A DNA stretch of 64,000 nucleotides from Leptospira meyeri (GCF_004368965.1 NZ_SORO01000001.1:1892001-1956000), one strand, 5' to 3'; shown: positions 1-8,883, counted from the first letter of the stretch. Numbers and translations: made by a program. Notes: generated from the sequence alone by a model not told the origin.

Positions 1-1075
1 CTGCATGTTTTTTTCCAGCCGGATAAAGATTAGCAACAGTTTTGATTGCCTTTTCGCGAATATTATCCAAAGGAGGAAGAGAAGAATCTTTATGACGAAA
101 CCATGATTCAATTGTATCATACACAATCCCTTCCCGAAGGGCAAACTCGCTCACAGTAAAAGAAGGGGCCTTGATCCTTTGTAAAACTTCATCCAAAACC
201 AATACCCCACCGACGATGATATCCCCTCTTTTGGCATCAAGTCCTGGAATTTTTAGTCTTTTTTTCACACTATCAGCGTCTAACACCTGTTTACGTGCTT
301 CTTTAAACTGGTCAAGTGTAACTTCTGTTCCGTTCAATCTGTCCCTTTTTTCCATCTTTTTTTCCAAAACAATGGAGGTCACAGAGGTAATCGTTCCAGA
401 ACTTCCCACAACCATAAAGGGTTTCCAAGTTTCAATTTGCGGTAAAAAGGCAGATAAAACCGACTCAATATGAATCCGGCATTTTTGGATGTCCGTAGCA
501 CTGATGGGATCTTTCTTAAGATACTTTTCCGTCAACCGAATGGCGCCAAGTTTCAAACTAGTAGAAAATAGAATCTCTCCTCTTTCACCCACAAGGAGTT
601 CTGTACTCCCTCCTCCAATATCAATGAGTAAGATTCGTTTGTCAAAGACCGGTAGACCTTGCAAAATGCCGAGGTAAATGAGCCTAGCTTCCTCGTTTCC
701 TGAAACCACTTGGATTTGGATTCCCGTTTCCTTCTCAGCTCGGTCTAGAAATACTTGGCGGTTCTCTGCTTCCCGAAGGGCACTTGTGGCAACGGCTCGA
801 ATTTCCGCCTGATACGAATCCGCAAGGGTGCGAAATCGTTTGAGACAAGCAAGTCCCCTCTCCATGGCATCGTCCTTAATAACCGCATAATCACTGCTAC
901 CGCTCCCGAGTCTTACTGATTCTTTCTCTTTAGTCAGATATTCGAGTGTACCATCCGGTCTTAGTTTTACGACAACGATGTGGAAAGAATTTGTGCCCAA
1001 ATCAATGGCAGCGAGTATCTTTTCCGTGCGAAATGCGGAATTGGGTTTTCTTAAAATTTGTGAGAAAGGAAGCAT
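1..1075 (-). CDS. Ppx/GppA-family exopolyphosphatase/guanosine pentaphosphatase (partial)
   Basis: The gene reads leftwards from an ATG at 1075 and runs off the window edge, so about 358 residues are visible and the C-terminus is missing. Family hallmarks are clear: the N-terminal phosphate-1 loop AAIDLGTNSFHIVVVKL, the phosphate-2 loop LLIDIGGGSTELLVGERG in the middle and VVGSSGTITSV further on. These belong to the ASKHA (actin/Hsp70/sugar kinase) fold of Ppx/GppA enzymes, which hydrolyse terminal phosphates of polyphosphate or convert pppGpp to ppGpp in the cytoplasm. Which of the two substrates is used cannot be told from these motifs. It is divergent from mreB with a gap of about 144 bp. 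The family is secure. Confidence 0.9.
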   Translation of the reverse strand, partial: MLPFSQILRKPNSAFRTEKILAAIDLGTNSFHIVVVKLRPDGTLEYLTKEKESVRLGSGSSDYAVIKDDAMERGLACLKRFRTLADSYQAEIRAVATSALREAENRQVFLDRAEKETGIQIQVVSGNEEARLIYLGILQGLPVFDKRILLIDIGGGSTELLVGERGEILFSTSLKLGAIRLTEKYLKKDPISATDIQKCRIHIESVLSAFLPQIETWKPFMVVGSSGTITSVTSIVLEKKMEKRDRLNGTEVTLDQFKEARKQVLDADSVKKRLKIPGLDAKRGDIIVGGVLVLDEVLQRIKAPSFTVSEFALREGIVYDTIESWFRHKDSSLPPLDNIREKAIKTVANLYPAGKKHA

Positions 1076-1219
1076 TTTGTATCTAACTAGCCTATCGAAA
1101 ATTTTTACGGTTGAAAGCAAAAACCAGCCGAAAATTATGGGGAACGGGTAGAATTCTATTGTTTTGGTGTGAACCCACCGTAAATTCCCCCTTTCGTACT
1201 TCTTTCACCAGGATCTGAT

Positions 1220-2242
1220 ATGATATTTGATAACCTCTATGGACTTTTCTCGAACGATATGGGAATCGATTTGGGAACCGCGAACACCCTCGTGCATGTG
1301 AAAGGACAAGGGATCGTCCTATCAGAACCGTCGGTCGTGGCAGTCCAGGCCTCTACTGGCCGAGTCCTCGCAGTGGGACAAGAAGCAAAACGAATGCTGG
1401 GAAGAACTCCTGGTGATATCGTTGCCATCCGCCCCATGAAAGACGGGGTCATCGCCGACTTCGAAACTGTAGAAAAGATGATTCGTTACTTCATCGCTAA
1501 AGTTCACAACCGCACTACATTTGTAAAACCGCGCATTGTCATCGGAGTTCCTTCAGGAATCACCGAAGTAGAAAGACGTGCCGTTCGTGAGTCTGCCGAA
1601 CAAGCAGGGGCTCGTGAAATCTTCCTGATCGAAGAAGCTCTTGCCGCAGCCATTGGTGCCAACATCCCGATCCACGAACCAGCAGGAAACATGATCGTCG
1701 ATATCGGTGGGGGAACTACCGAAATCGCTGTGATCTCTCTCGGTGGTATGGTAATCGCTGAATCCATCCGCACTGGTGGTGACGAATTTGATGAAGCCAT
1801 TGTCAAATACCTCCGTAACCAATACAACCTAGTTGTCGGAGAAAGAACTGCCGAGGACATCAAACTCACCATCGGTAATGCCTTCGCAGACAAACGTGTC
1901 GACACGATGGAAGTCAAAGGTCGTGACGCGATCTCTGGTCTCCCACGTACCCTTGAACTGGATTCTAACGAAATTCGCAAAGCCCTCAAAGAACCTACTG
2001 ACGAAATCCTAGACGGAATCAAATCCGTATTGGAAAGAACTCCTCCGGAACTTGCAGCCGACATCGTAGAACGCGGAATCGTCCTCACAGGTGGTGGTTG
2101 CCTTCTTCGTGGTCTCGAACACTACCTCACGAAAGAAACAGGAGTTCCTGTCTTCCGTGCCGAAAACCCACTGACTTGTGTGGTACTCGGAACTGGACGT
2201 TACTTGGATGAATTGAAATACATTAAGCCGGGGATTCGATAA
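1220..2242 (+). CDS. mreB: Rod shape-determining protein MreB
   Basis: This 340-residue protein is full length for MreB, the bacterial actin that guides lateral cell-wall synthesis. It has the phosphate-1 motif [16 protein letters not shown] at residues 14-29, the phosphate-2 motif [18 protein letters not shown] near 160, and the adenosine motif [16 protein letters not shown] near 290. The ATG is preceded by AGGA at 1210-1213, seven bases upstream, which supports this start. It is followed at once by a strong intrinsic terminator, so it appears monocistronic here. Its last 75 codons and its terminator recur in diverged form at 4250-4526. This copy is intact and should be the functional one. 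Confidence 0.97.
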   Translation: MIFDNLYGLFSNDMGIDLGTANTLVHVKGQGIVLSEPSVVAVQASTGRVLAVGQEAKRMLGRTPGDIVAIRPMKDGVIADFETVEKMIRYFIAKVHNRTTFVKPRIVIGVPSGITEVERRAVRESAEQAGAREIFLIEEALAAAIGANIPIHEPAGNMIVDIGGGTTEIAVISLGGMVIAESIRTGGDEFDEAIVKYLRNQYNLVVGERTAEDIKLTIGNAFADKRVDTMEVKGRDAISGLPRTLELDSNEIRKALKEPTDEILDGIKSVLERTPPELAADIVERGIVLTGGGCLLRGLEHYLTKETGVPVFRAENPLTCVVLGTGRYLDELKYIKPGIR

Positions 2243-2266
2243 ACATCGATTACATGGTAAGGTGAG

Positions 2267-2293
2267 AAAAAGGGAACTTTGGTTCCCTTTTTT
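2267..2293 (+). terminator. Intrinsic terminator of mreB
   Basis: An 11-bp stem (AAAAAGGGAAC / GTTCCCTTTTT) closes a TTTG loop and runs into a T tract, 24 bp after the mreB stop codon. The same hairpin occurs at 4496-4526 with a compensatory A-to-G and T-to-C change in the stem. Confidence 0.9.
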
Positions 2294-2294
2294 T

Positions 2295-2712
2295 ATGCCT
2301 TGAATGCGTTTCTGATCTGTGGCCTGGATAGGATATTGAGGAAGTGGAACCCGGCGACGGGTGGCTATACGAAATGCGTGTAAAAGTTTTATGCGGCGTG
2401 TTATACGCAATGCAATAAGCCGCATCAAGAATGCGGATAAACGAATATTGCTTATCTGCTTTTGGGCGCACATTTCCGGCTATTCGCTCCAATCTTTGCA
2501 TACGCAAAGGATTTCCGCACGCAGCTTGTTTTTACATCACGTAAAACTCGGAGATTACAATCTTCAATATTCCACGTCCAGCTTATGTTGGATTCGCTGT
2601 GCTCACCCACCAAGTCAAACATTCTGTTTGCTTGTATCCTCGCTCCGATGGTCGCTGCGGATTTATCTGGGGCGCGGAGAAAACTCCATGGAATGCAAGT
2701 AGGTTTACCAAT
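2295..2712. repeat. Gene-free stretch with nested hairpins and a dispersed repeat
   Basis: No credible gene is visible. At about 2391-2430 there is a nested hairpin: ATGCGGC and GCCGCAT enclose TTATACGCAATGCAATAA. Similar TATACGnAA motifs sit at about 2368 and recur at 14.75-14.96 kb. From 2466 to about 2518 lies a sequence beginning GCGCACATTTCCGGCT and including TTTGCATACGCAAAGGATTT, closely matched at 4529-4581. GC-rich words near 2640-2690 echo the end of that second copy. Three overlapping ORFs on the + strand here have no recognisable protein content and look spurious. Confidence 0.6.
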
Positions 2713-3258
2713 TTATTCTTGTCGCAGAGTAATGGTAGGATTACCAGAAGTTACTTCTACAGAATAAATATTTGGAATTTGCCATGATTGTCTGAATGTG
2801 TTTGAATAATATAAATCATATGACTGTTCTGTTGTGGTTACATTCGTTGGGGTCACGGTCGAAAATCCAGACGAGGCAGAATTACAATATGTGTTTTCCT
2901 TATAAGTAACACTAGTTCCATTTTGTTTCGTAATTCTAAACAAATAATTCCTCACTTCTTCTTGTGGCTTCGCATTATCTAAATAGGTGTAATGAAAATA
3001 ATAAGGTTCTCCAATTGCCAAAGTTATGGGATAGTCTGTATTTTTTCTTAGGATTTGCGAGGGTTTTGGACAATAATTTGCACTGGACTGATTCACAAGT
3101 AATAATGAATACGTAAAAATAAAATTACTCGATGTATTACTTCCGCCTGAGTCCTTGTCAGAACGAGTTAGAATTGGTAAGTAACAATTCAACAAAACTA
3201 AAAAAGAAAATAATAAGATGATACGCTTTAAATTTGTTTGATGACTGAACATTTTCAT
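2713..3258 (-). CDS. Hypothetical lipoprotein, paralogue of its upstream neighbour
   Basis: The 181-residue product has a charged N-terminus, a hydrophobic stretch (about residues 12-24) and a lipobox-like LLNC, so it is probably a lipidated envelope protein. I do not recognise the family. Its body aligns by eye with the neighbouring gene at 3263-3865: both have a K-x-P-x-L/I-x-LRK segment after a Cys, FRITKQNGTSV versus LKISKQAGTEV in the middle, a Cys in a small-residue stretch, and a SGNPTITLRQ versus SGNPSITIRQ ending. The two genes are on the same strand, 4 bp apart, so they are a tandem duplication transcribed together. They sit between the two copies of the mreB 3' end, so they probably arrived with that rearrangement. 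Confidence 0.75.
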   Translation of the reverse strand: MKMFSHQTNLKRIILLFSFLVLLNCYLPILTRSDKDSGGSNTSSNFIFTYSLLLVNQSSANYCPKPSQILRKNTDYPITLAIGEPYYFHYTYLDNAKPQEEVRNYLFRITKQNGTSVTYKENTYCNSASSGFSTVTPTNVTTTEQSYDLYYSNTFRQSWQIPNIYSVEVTSGNPTITLRQE

Positions 3259-3262
3259 AAAT

Positions 3263-3865
3263 TTAATATTGCCTAATCGTAATTGATGGATTCCCTGAAA
3301 TGTAATCTATATAGTACCCATTTTCCGATGCTTTTATCGTTGCATAAGATTCAAAATCTGATTTGTACAATCGGTATATGTCTTCTGTACTTGTTGTTGA
3401 AGTGGGCAAACGTTGGTAGGAAGAATCAGAATACTGCCCACAATTATTATTGGTATAAAACCGAACCTCAGTACCCGCTTGTTTGGAAATTTTTAAATAT
3501 AAATTTGGAGGATTTGAGCCGAGGGATTTGAAATCTTCAAAAGAAAAGCGAAACCATTGTTTCTCATTCGGTTTTAATGCTAGGATTTGGTCTGCATCTT
3601 TCCGTAATGTCAATTTCGGAAATTTACAGGAATTGGAATAATATTCATTAGTAAAGTTAATTACAAATAATTGTACAAGTGGGTCAGTCGGAACTTCTTT
3701 TTGGTAGTTACAGGCAGAGACAAAAAACAAGGAAATAGTCAAAGTAAACAACAGGATTTTAGATTTCAAATTAAAACAAATAATGAAAAATTGCCAAAAT
3801 ATATATCTATATTCCAATTTTCGAATCTTTACTTTTACCTGTTTCATTGGATTTCTGTAATGCAT
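3263..3865 (-). CDS. Hypothetical lipoprotein, tandem paralogue
   Basis: The open frame encodes up to 200 residues. A lipoprotein signal, KSKILLFTLTISLFFVSAC, begins only around residue 34, so the true start is probably internal: a TTG just before that segment would give a normal-length signal, while the ATG codons at 3865 and 3847 give unusually long leaders. No clear ribosome-binding site decides between them. The C-terminal SGNPSITIRQY and the central FRFSFEDF...LKISKQAGTEVRFY region match the downstream paralogue. The function is unknown; it is probably an envelope lipoprotein. It is the first gene of a two-gene unit in the insert between the two mreB 3' ends. Confidence 0.7.
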   Translation of the reverse strand: MHYRNPMKQVKVKIRKLEYRYIFWQFFIICFNLKSKILLFTLTISLFFVSACNYQKEVPTDPLVQLFVINFTNEYYSNSCKFPKLTLRKDADQILALKPNEKQWFRFSFEDFKSLGSNPPNLYLKISKQAGTEVRFYTNNNCGQYSDSSYQRLPTSTTSTEDIYRLYKSDFESYATIKASENGYYIDYISGNPSITIRQY

Positions 3866-4119
3866 TTATTTAATTTTGCCTTTAACGAAATGAATAAAAT
3901 AACATCAGTTTGGTTTCTTGTGTATTTCTAGATTGAATCCCCAAACTGTCACGTAAAAATCAGAAAGGTATAAAATTAAATTCATTTTAAACCTAATAGG
4001 ATGTTAAATTTTTAGTAAAAACTTTCACTTGTCATATGAGAAGCCATTGAATATTTCCGCAGCGGTTGATTTCAATTCATTGTTTTGGAAGATTCGCTAT
4101 CCATCAATTTAACTCTCCC

Positions 4120-4227
4120 GCACCAGGGATTGCAGTGGAAATCCTTTTCACGTAGTGAAAAGATTGGAACGGAAAGCCCGGTCGCATACGTAATCCAATC
4201 GAAATTAACCTAACGATTGCGAGGTGC
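4120..4227. repeat. Structured intergenic element, copy 1
   Basis: This is the first of three clear copies of an element of about 105 nt (others at 24107-24209 and 27222-27323). Two conserved blocks, GATTGCAGTGGAAATC and ACGGAAAGCCCGGTCG, are separated by a variable hairpin (here TTTTCAC/GTGAAAA). A second variable hairpin follows (CAATCG 4196-4201 with CGATTG 4214-4219). The ends close as GCACC (4120-4124) with GGTGC (4223-4227); the other copies use GCGCC/GGCGC, a compensatory pair change. It lies between the divergent lipoprotein genes and the mreB fragment. The remaining sequence 3866-4119 is AT-rich and I see nothing definite in it. Confidence 0.75.
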
Positions 4228-4249
4228 CCAGAATCAAAAATATCTTCCC

Positions 4250-4471
4250 AAATCTGTTCTCGAACGCACTTCTCCGGAACTTGCTGCCGACATCGTTGAA
4301 CGTGGGATCGTCCTCACAGGTGGTGGTTGTCTTCTTCGTGGTCTGGAACACTACCTCACGAAAGAAACAGGAGTTCCTGTCTTCCGTGCTGAAAACCCAC
4401 TGACTTGTGTGGTTCTTGGAACAGGAAGGTATTTGTATGAGTTGAAATACATCAAACCAGGGATTCGGTAA
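4250..4471 (+). pseudogene. Diverged 3' fragment of mreB
   Basis: This fragment encodes the last 73 residues of MreB in frame to the same stop codon. Against codons of the intact copy (from 2021) 23 codons differ, and by my count 21 of these are synonymous; the two amino-acid changes are Pro to Ser and Asp to Tyr. That pattern is expected of a functional orthologue, not of an old non-functional duplicate. The fragment lacks a start, the nucleotide-binding loops and most of the protein, so it cannot make MreB. The open frame can be extended upstream to 4217 only through unrelated repeat sequence. The homology continues through the terminator to about 4526. Confidence 0.9.
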
Positions 4472-4495
4472 ACATCGATTACATGGTTAGGTGAG

Positions 4496-4526
4496 AAAGA
4501 GGGAACTTTGGTTCCCTCTTTTTTTT
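4496..4526 (+). terminator. Second copy of the mreB terminator
   Basis: The stem AAAGAGGGAAC / GTTCCCTCTTT has the same TTTG loop as the hairpin at 2267-2293 and is followed by eight Ts. The G and C that differ from the first copy pair with each other, so the structure has been kept while the sequence diverged. Confidence 0.85.
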
Positions 4527-4528
4527 AG

Positions 4529-4600
4529 GCGCACATTTCCGGCTCTCCGCTCCAATCTTTGCTTACGCAAAGGATTTTCGCTTCGATCCCGGGCGCGGAG
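4529..4600. repeat. Dispersed GCGCACATTTCCGGCT repeat, second copy
   Basis: This tract directly follows the second mreB terminator and matches 2466-2518 closely, including TTTGCTTACGCAAAGG (TTTGC/GCAAA can pair), then CGCTTCGATCCCGGGCGCGG. In the first copy the corresponding downstream words appear only after about 120 bp of extra sequence. The tandem order mreB end, terminator, repeat is therefore shared by both copies. Confidence 0.7.
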
Positions 4601-4642
4601 GATTTCGAAATTATTTGACTGTTAAGGCAAGGAAGTTAACTT

Positions 4643-5071
4643 GTGGGAATGAATCAAAAATCAATATTTTTAAAAATTGCATTTGCATTGGTTTTGTTTA
4701 CTTGTTTAGGACATACGATTGGAACTTTTATGAAGATTCCTCCAGAGCAAGTTGCAGTGGCAAATGCACAAATGGTTTTGGAAAATACTATGGTTCCCCT
4801 GCCAATGGGAGTTCACAAATCTTTTGCAGATATATTTTTGGGAAATAATATCAGTGTTAGTGTGTATTTGTTCATTACTGGAATCATTTTTCTGGTTATA
4901 TCTGGAGTAAAACAATTTGATCCGATTGTAAAAAAACTGCTATTGATTAATAGTTTTGGAATGGCAATGCTTTCTGTGATCAGCATATTGTATTTCTTTC
5001 CATTGCCTGCTATTTGCACAGGACTTGCCGCGGTATTTGGGTTTGCATCCGCATTTTTAACTGAAAAATAA
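4643..5071 (+). CDS. Small four-helix integral membrane protein, unknown function
   Basis: The 142-residue product has four predicted membrane segments: about residues 9-27 (containing LGHTIGTF), 70-90, 98-118 and 121-138. A second ATG two codons in (MNQKS) is an equally good start. The short GHTIG motif in the first helix and the overall layout recall small uncharacterised membrane proteins common in Leptospira and Bacteroidetes. No catalytic motif is evident and no function is proposed. It stands alone downstream of the mreB fragment; what follows (5072-5359) contains no convincing gene. Confidence 0.75.
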   Translation: MGMNQKSIFLKIAFALVLFTCLGHTIGTFMKIPPEQVAVANAQMVLENTMVPLPMGVHKSFADIFLGNNISVSVYLFITGIIFLVISGVKQFDPIVKKLLLINSFGMAMLSVISILYFFPLPAICTGLAAVFGFASAFLTEK

Positions 5072-5359
5072 GATAGTATAAGATTCCTATATTGATAGTT
5101 AAACCCATTCAACTCGGGTCCAATGATTTGGATCCAGCTGAACTTTTCAATCCAAGAGACTTGTGAATAGATTCGCCTTTCAGCCGAAGGGAATCCAATG
5201 GTTCGGTTAAGCTACCACAAGTAATCGGGGATCTGTATCGAAGATTGGACTTCACCTCTGGATTTTGAGGTTTTGTTTTAGTTAAATGTAAAGTACTCTT
5301 CTCAGTGGTAAAAAGGAAGCTACCTCTTATTGTTTTCATCAAATTCCAAAACCATTCAA

Positions 5360-5770
5360 CTACCAAAAACCAATTCCCATCACTAAAAGTACAAGACCAA
5401 TCACGAGTGCAAAGAACCCATCGGTAACATATTCTTCTATGTTATCCCACATCAATTCTGGCTCTTTTTGTGAGACCCGAACCATACGTACGGGAACGGA
5501 ATCTCCTAAGCGATAAGGAGGCATGTTCCAATGTAAAATTGTGGGAAATCGATGTTCTTTGCCTTCGACCTCAACCAATATTTCTAAAGAAAGCAAAGGC
5601 ACTTGGTAACGATCTTTCCCCCGTGAAACAAATGATACAACTCTGCCTGTAAGAGGAATGCCAAAAATTCGAAACCGAAACCATTTTCGGACTGTGTTCA
5701 TTGTTAGTAGTAACAATAAAGCGGCCAGCGTAACAAAGAGGCGTGATATCCAAAATTTAGGTTCTTCCAT
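5360..5770 (-). CDS. DUF3592-like membrane protein
   Basis: I place the start at the ATG ending at 5770 (136 residues) because AAGG precedes it at a good distance; the frame stays open to 5839, but that would add 23 polar residues ahead of the first helix. The product has an N-terminal membrane helix (SRLFVTLAALLLLLTM), an extracytoplasmic beta-rich middle with LTGRVVSF, VEVEGKEHRFPT and YRLGDSVPVRM, and a C-terminal helix (ALVIGLVLLVMGIGF). That helix-domain-helix plan and the motif of a conversion of V-x-Y-x2-G into a potential glycine-rich strand are typical of DUF3592, whose function is not known. Confidence 0.65.
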   Translation of the reverse strand: MEEPKFWISRLFVTLAALLLLLTMNTVRKWFRFRIFGIPLTGRVVSFVSRGKDRYQVPLLSLEILVEVEGKEHRFPTILHWNMPPYRLGDSVPVRMVRVSQKEPELMWDNIEEYVTDGFFALVIGLVLLVMGIGFW

Positions 5771-6057
5771 TGTAACCTTCTGATTCGAAACTCTATATTG
5801 ATAGTCTCTATTAGAATCTATCGGAACCTTGAAAATCAATATGATTTTACAAAGGAATCATATTTTAAATCAATTCAGTCGTTATTCGTGCTGATTGAAT
5901 TCCTAACATTCGATCATCTCAAGGACAATTCATGAAAATCAAAAGGGACTTCCCCAAGTGGTTTATGATTTTACATACCCACGGGGAACTTTTAAAGATA
6001 ACAAGAGTTGACATTTAAAAGAAAGAGTTAAACATCTTCATAGTCAATTATAATCAT

Positions 6058-6396
6058 ATGCCGATAGCCAACTGTTACATTAATGATATAACAATTACAA
6101 ACAATCAACTTGAGACGCTTACAAAAGAGTGGGCCGAAACAATTGAAGTTGATTTGAAAGACATCTGCCTTTCCATTATAGATGTTTCTCAACAGGCAGG
6201 TCAAAACTACAAAGTAATGGTAATCCTATTTCTACCTTCTCTTTGGGATAAACCAAATATTGAAAGAATACAACTTAGCTTAGACAAGTTATTGAAAAAA
6301 CATTTAAAGTTAGGAGTATCAGACGTTTTCATTATTACAAACATAGTTCATTCAGGAAATGTAACTGAAAATGGAAACATAGTTAAATGGGAATAA
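6058..6396 (+). CDS. Tautomerase-superfamily-like protein
   Basis: The 112-residue product begins MPIANCYI. Loss of Met would expose Pro-1, the catalytic base of the tautomerase superfamily, and the beta-alpha-beta pattern (IEVDLKDICLSIID, YKVMVILFLPSLW, IERIQLSLDKLLKKHL, GVSDVFIITNIVHSGNVTENG) suits a MIF/CHMI-size member, roughly twice the length of 4-oxalocrotonate tautomerase. The substrate cannot be predicted. It is a single gene with AT-rich flanks. The assignment rests on the N-terminal proline and general pattern, so it is moderate. Confidence 0.55.
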   Translation: MPIANCYINDITITNNQLETLTKEWAETIEVDLKDICLSIIDVSQQAGQNYKVMVILFLPSLWDKPNIERIQLSLDKLLKKHLKLGVSDVFIITNIVHSGNVTENGNIVKWE

Positions 6397-6608
6397 ATTC
6401 TAGTCATATTACTAATGTTAATGAATTGATTATCGAATTCGAAATTGATTTTGTATTCTGAATGTTCTCAATCAGATTTTCAAAAATATAACGATCTGTT
6501 ACGTAAGATTTGAATTGATCCTTCTGAATCAGACTAACAGAACCAGTTTTTTTGCTTGCTACAGATGAATATTAAAGTTCTTCTAAAGGATGGCAAAGGA
6601 TTATCTAA

Positions 6609-7262
6609 ATGGAACAAAATCTCATTCTATTAGCAGCACTCCCACTGCTTGCGGGCCTTCTCTACTTTGAAAAAAAAGAATCTATTAAAGGACTATTAAG
6701 TGTTAAACCAGTTTTATCAGCACTTTTTGTTGTGACTGCATTTCTACAAATTCAAGAATATTCCATTTATCATTCTCTCATCCTATCTGGTTTGATTTTA
6801 AGCCTAATCGGAGACATCTGTCTGATTTTTTTCTTCCATAAAAAAGTTTTTACAGCAGGGCTTGGTGCGTTTCTCACAGGTCATGTCATGTATACCATTG
6901 CCTTTTCCCAATTGGGGGAGATAGGATGGATTATGGCCGTAATAGAATCTATTTGTATTCTTATCAGTATCACTATTTTTATACATTTAAAGTCAAGTCT
7001 TGGCAACATGAAAGTGCCAGTAATGGGCTATATTGTGATTATCACAGCAATGGTTTTGGGTGCTAGTTCCTTCTGGGAACAGACAAGACTAAATATCACT
7101 GGACGGACACTAGTGTTAGGTGGTGCAATATTTTTCTACATTTCTGATATTTTTGTGGCACGCCACAGGTTCGTTCACAAAGAATTTCTGAATCGGGCGA
7201 TGGGCCTTCCCATGTATTATACTGCACAATTTATGATCGCATTTTCACCTGGATATCTTTGA
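6609..7262 (+). CDS. YhhN/TMEM86-family membrane protein (lysoplasmalogenase-like)
   Basis: The 217-residue integral membrane protein has seven to eight predicted helices and the family motifs: SVKPVLSALFV near residue 31, GLILSLIGDICLIF near 61, GLGAFLTGHVMYTIAF near 83, and in the C-terminal part FFYISDIFVARHRF and GLPMYYTAQFMIA. The acidic residues in GD and SD are conserved in YhhN/TMEM86 proteins, for which lysoplasmalogenase (vinyl-ether lysophospholipid hydrolase) activity is known in animals and some bacteria. Whether this one acts on plasmalogens is inference. It is transcribed alone and converges with the chemoreceptor that follows. Confidence 0.85.
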   Translation: MEQNLILLAALPLLAGLLYFEKKESIKGLLSVKPVLSALFVVTAFLQIQEYSIYHSLILSGLILSLIGDICLIFFFHKKVFTAGLGAFLTGHVMYTIAFSQLGEIGWIMAVIESICILISITIFIHLKSSLGNMKVPVMGYIVIITAMVLGASSFWEQTRLNITGRTLVLGGAIFFYISDIFVARHRFVHKEFLNRAMGLPMYYTAQFMIAFSPGYL

Positions 7263-7317
7263 TATCTGCGTAAATCCCACTACTGAAAGAAACTATCCGG
7301 AGATTTTACCATCGATC

Positions 7318-8883
7318 CTATATGTGTTTAGCCAATCGCTCTGATTGTTTTGCGAGTCCATCCACATTTTCACGCAAGTGGGAAGTATTGGATGCAAGTG
7401 ACGAAGCAGATTGTTCAATCGATACAAGGGCTCTAGACATTTCCTGTGTACCCATTTTTTGTTCTGATGCCAAAACTTCCAATTGTTTAGAAAGTGAAAA
7501 CAATTCCTGGAATGAATTCAAAAAAGATTTATGTATCGACGTTTGTCTTTCAACTTTTATCTTTAAATCAGAAAGGTTTGATACAAGAATACCAAAACTT
7601 TTGTCCTGGATTCCCATTTTTTCTTTTGTTTCAGTCGCCGCACTATTTCCACTTACAATCTGTTTGGCTGCTTGTGTAATGATTTTTGAAATTAAAGAAG
7701 CATTTTCTTGTGCACTATCGGCAAGTTTAGCTACTTCTTGAGCTACAACTGCAAATCCTCTTCCATGTTCACCAGCGCGCGCAGCTTCGATTGAAGCATT
7801 TAAAGCAAGCAAGTTGGTTCGATCGGCGATATCACTTAAAATTTGATTAACTTCTTCTACTTTCTGAAAACTTTCTTTGATTTCTTCAAAATTGGAACTT
7901 ACCGAATCCATAGCAGTGGTTACTTGAACACTATATTGTTTGGATTCATCTGTGGTTTGTGCCAAATTGATGGTTGATGTGTAAACTTCAGACAAAATTT
8001 TATCCATCACCGAACTTTCTTGGTTTAGGTCATCAATTCTTGTAAATTGAGATTTTACGAAATCGCTTGCGCTATCCATTGAAGCAGCAAGTTCTTCCAT
8101 AGATGCACTGATCTCTTCAACACTTGAAACTTGCGTTTGGATTTCAGAATTCAAAGAATCCATAAATTTCAACATTTCCCGGACACTTTGATTCAATGTT
8201 TCTGCTTCTTGTTGGATATTTTGTTTTGTTTGTGTTGCAGATTCTGATTGTAGCTTTGCTTCTTCGGCAGACTTTGTTGCTTCACTACTAGAATTCGACA
8301 TAAATTTTACGACGGCACTCATCATATGCACACCACAAATCAAAGCAATAGTATTAATTCCAATAAATGGAATGCCAAATTGATTGGCAGCAGTAGCAAT
8401 AAATTTAATTTCAGCACCACCTTTTACCCCTAAAAAAACGTATAAAAGTAAACTGAAGATTGCAATGTATCCAACTGTCATAGTTAGGCGATATGACAGA
8501 AGAAAACCAGAGTAAATAACTACGAATAGAAGCACCAACATTACGAATGGCAATGTTGCAATCGAAACCTTTTCTTCTGGTGTTTTGGACATTATGACCA
8601 CAATGGCAAAAATACTCGAGTAAATGATGATATCGAGTAAAATGGAGACGTATGCAAATTTTAAATAGAATTTTTGTTTTTTATAGAGGAAAAAAGTATA
8701 AACACCATAAGATAAAACCACAAATTCTAGAAATGAAAGTGTGAGGCTCATGGTTCGTTCGGTAGTAGGTATCGCTACCATAAAGAAAATATTGATGGAT
8801 AACATCACGATCGCAAAAGAAATGCGAATAGTGTTCGCTATCATACTTCCTTTTTCTAAGTAGTTTCCAGTAACAGATGACAT
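7318..8883 (-). CDS. Methyl-accepting chemotaxis protein with membrane-embedded N-terminal domain
   Basis: The 521-residue receptor has about six hydrophobic segments in residues 18-195 and no large periplasmic loop, followed by a long coiled coil. The signalling tip is canonical: [19 protein letters not shown] followed by [18 protein letters not shown]. The membrane module directly joined to the MCP signal domain (no obvious HAMP) resembles the receptor at 40404-41957, so the two form a small subfamily. It probably senses a membrane-derived or energetic cue, or couples to a partner protein; that is inference. It signals to CheA/CheW, which are not encoded in this window. Confidence 0.93.
   Translation of the reverse strand: MSSVTGNYLEKGSMIANTIRISFAIVMLSINIFFMVAIPTTERTMSLTLSFLEFVVLSYGVYTFFLYKKQKFYLKFAYVSILLDIIIYSSIFAIVVIMSKTPEEKVSIATLPFVMLVLLFVVIYSGFLLSYRLTMTVGYIAIFSLLLYVFLGVKGGAEIKFIATAANQFGIPFIGINTIALICGVHMMSAVVKFMSNSSSEATKSAEEAKLQSESATQTKQNIQQEAETLNQSVREMLKFMDSLNSEIQTQVSSVEEISASMEELAASMDSASDFVKSQFTRIDDLNQESSVMDKILSEVYTSTINLAQTTDESKQYSVQVTTAMDSVSSNFEEIKESFQKVEEVNQILSDIADRTNLLALNASIEAARAGEHGRGFAVVAQEVAKLADSAQENASLISKIITQAAKQIVSGNSAATETKEKMGIQDKSFGILVSNLSDLKIKVERQTSIHKSFLNSFQELFSLSKQLEVLASEQKMGTQEMSRALVSIEQSASSLASNTSHLRENVDGLAKQSERLAKHI

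Noticed and set aside
1237..2088. Long antisense frames across mreB
   Set aside because: They mirror the codon pattern of mreB and have no family resemblance.
4120..4227. Integron attC site as explanation of the structured element
   Set aside because: The ends form a simple GC stem and lack the RYYYAAC/GTTRRRY core sites; no integrase gene is visible and the copies do not flank cassettes.
4217..4471. 84-codon frame read as a separate small gene
   Set aside because: From codon 12 on it is the MreB C-terminus; the first codons come from the adjacent repeat, so it is a gene fragment.
5109..5366. 85-codon minus-strand frame between the membrane protein and DUF3592-like genes
   Set aside because: No signal, domain or ribosome-binding site, and its composition is unlike neighbouring proteins; treated as non-coding.
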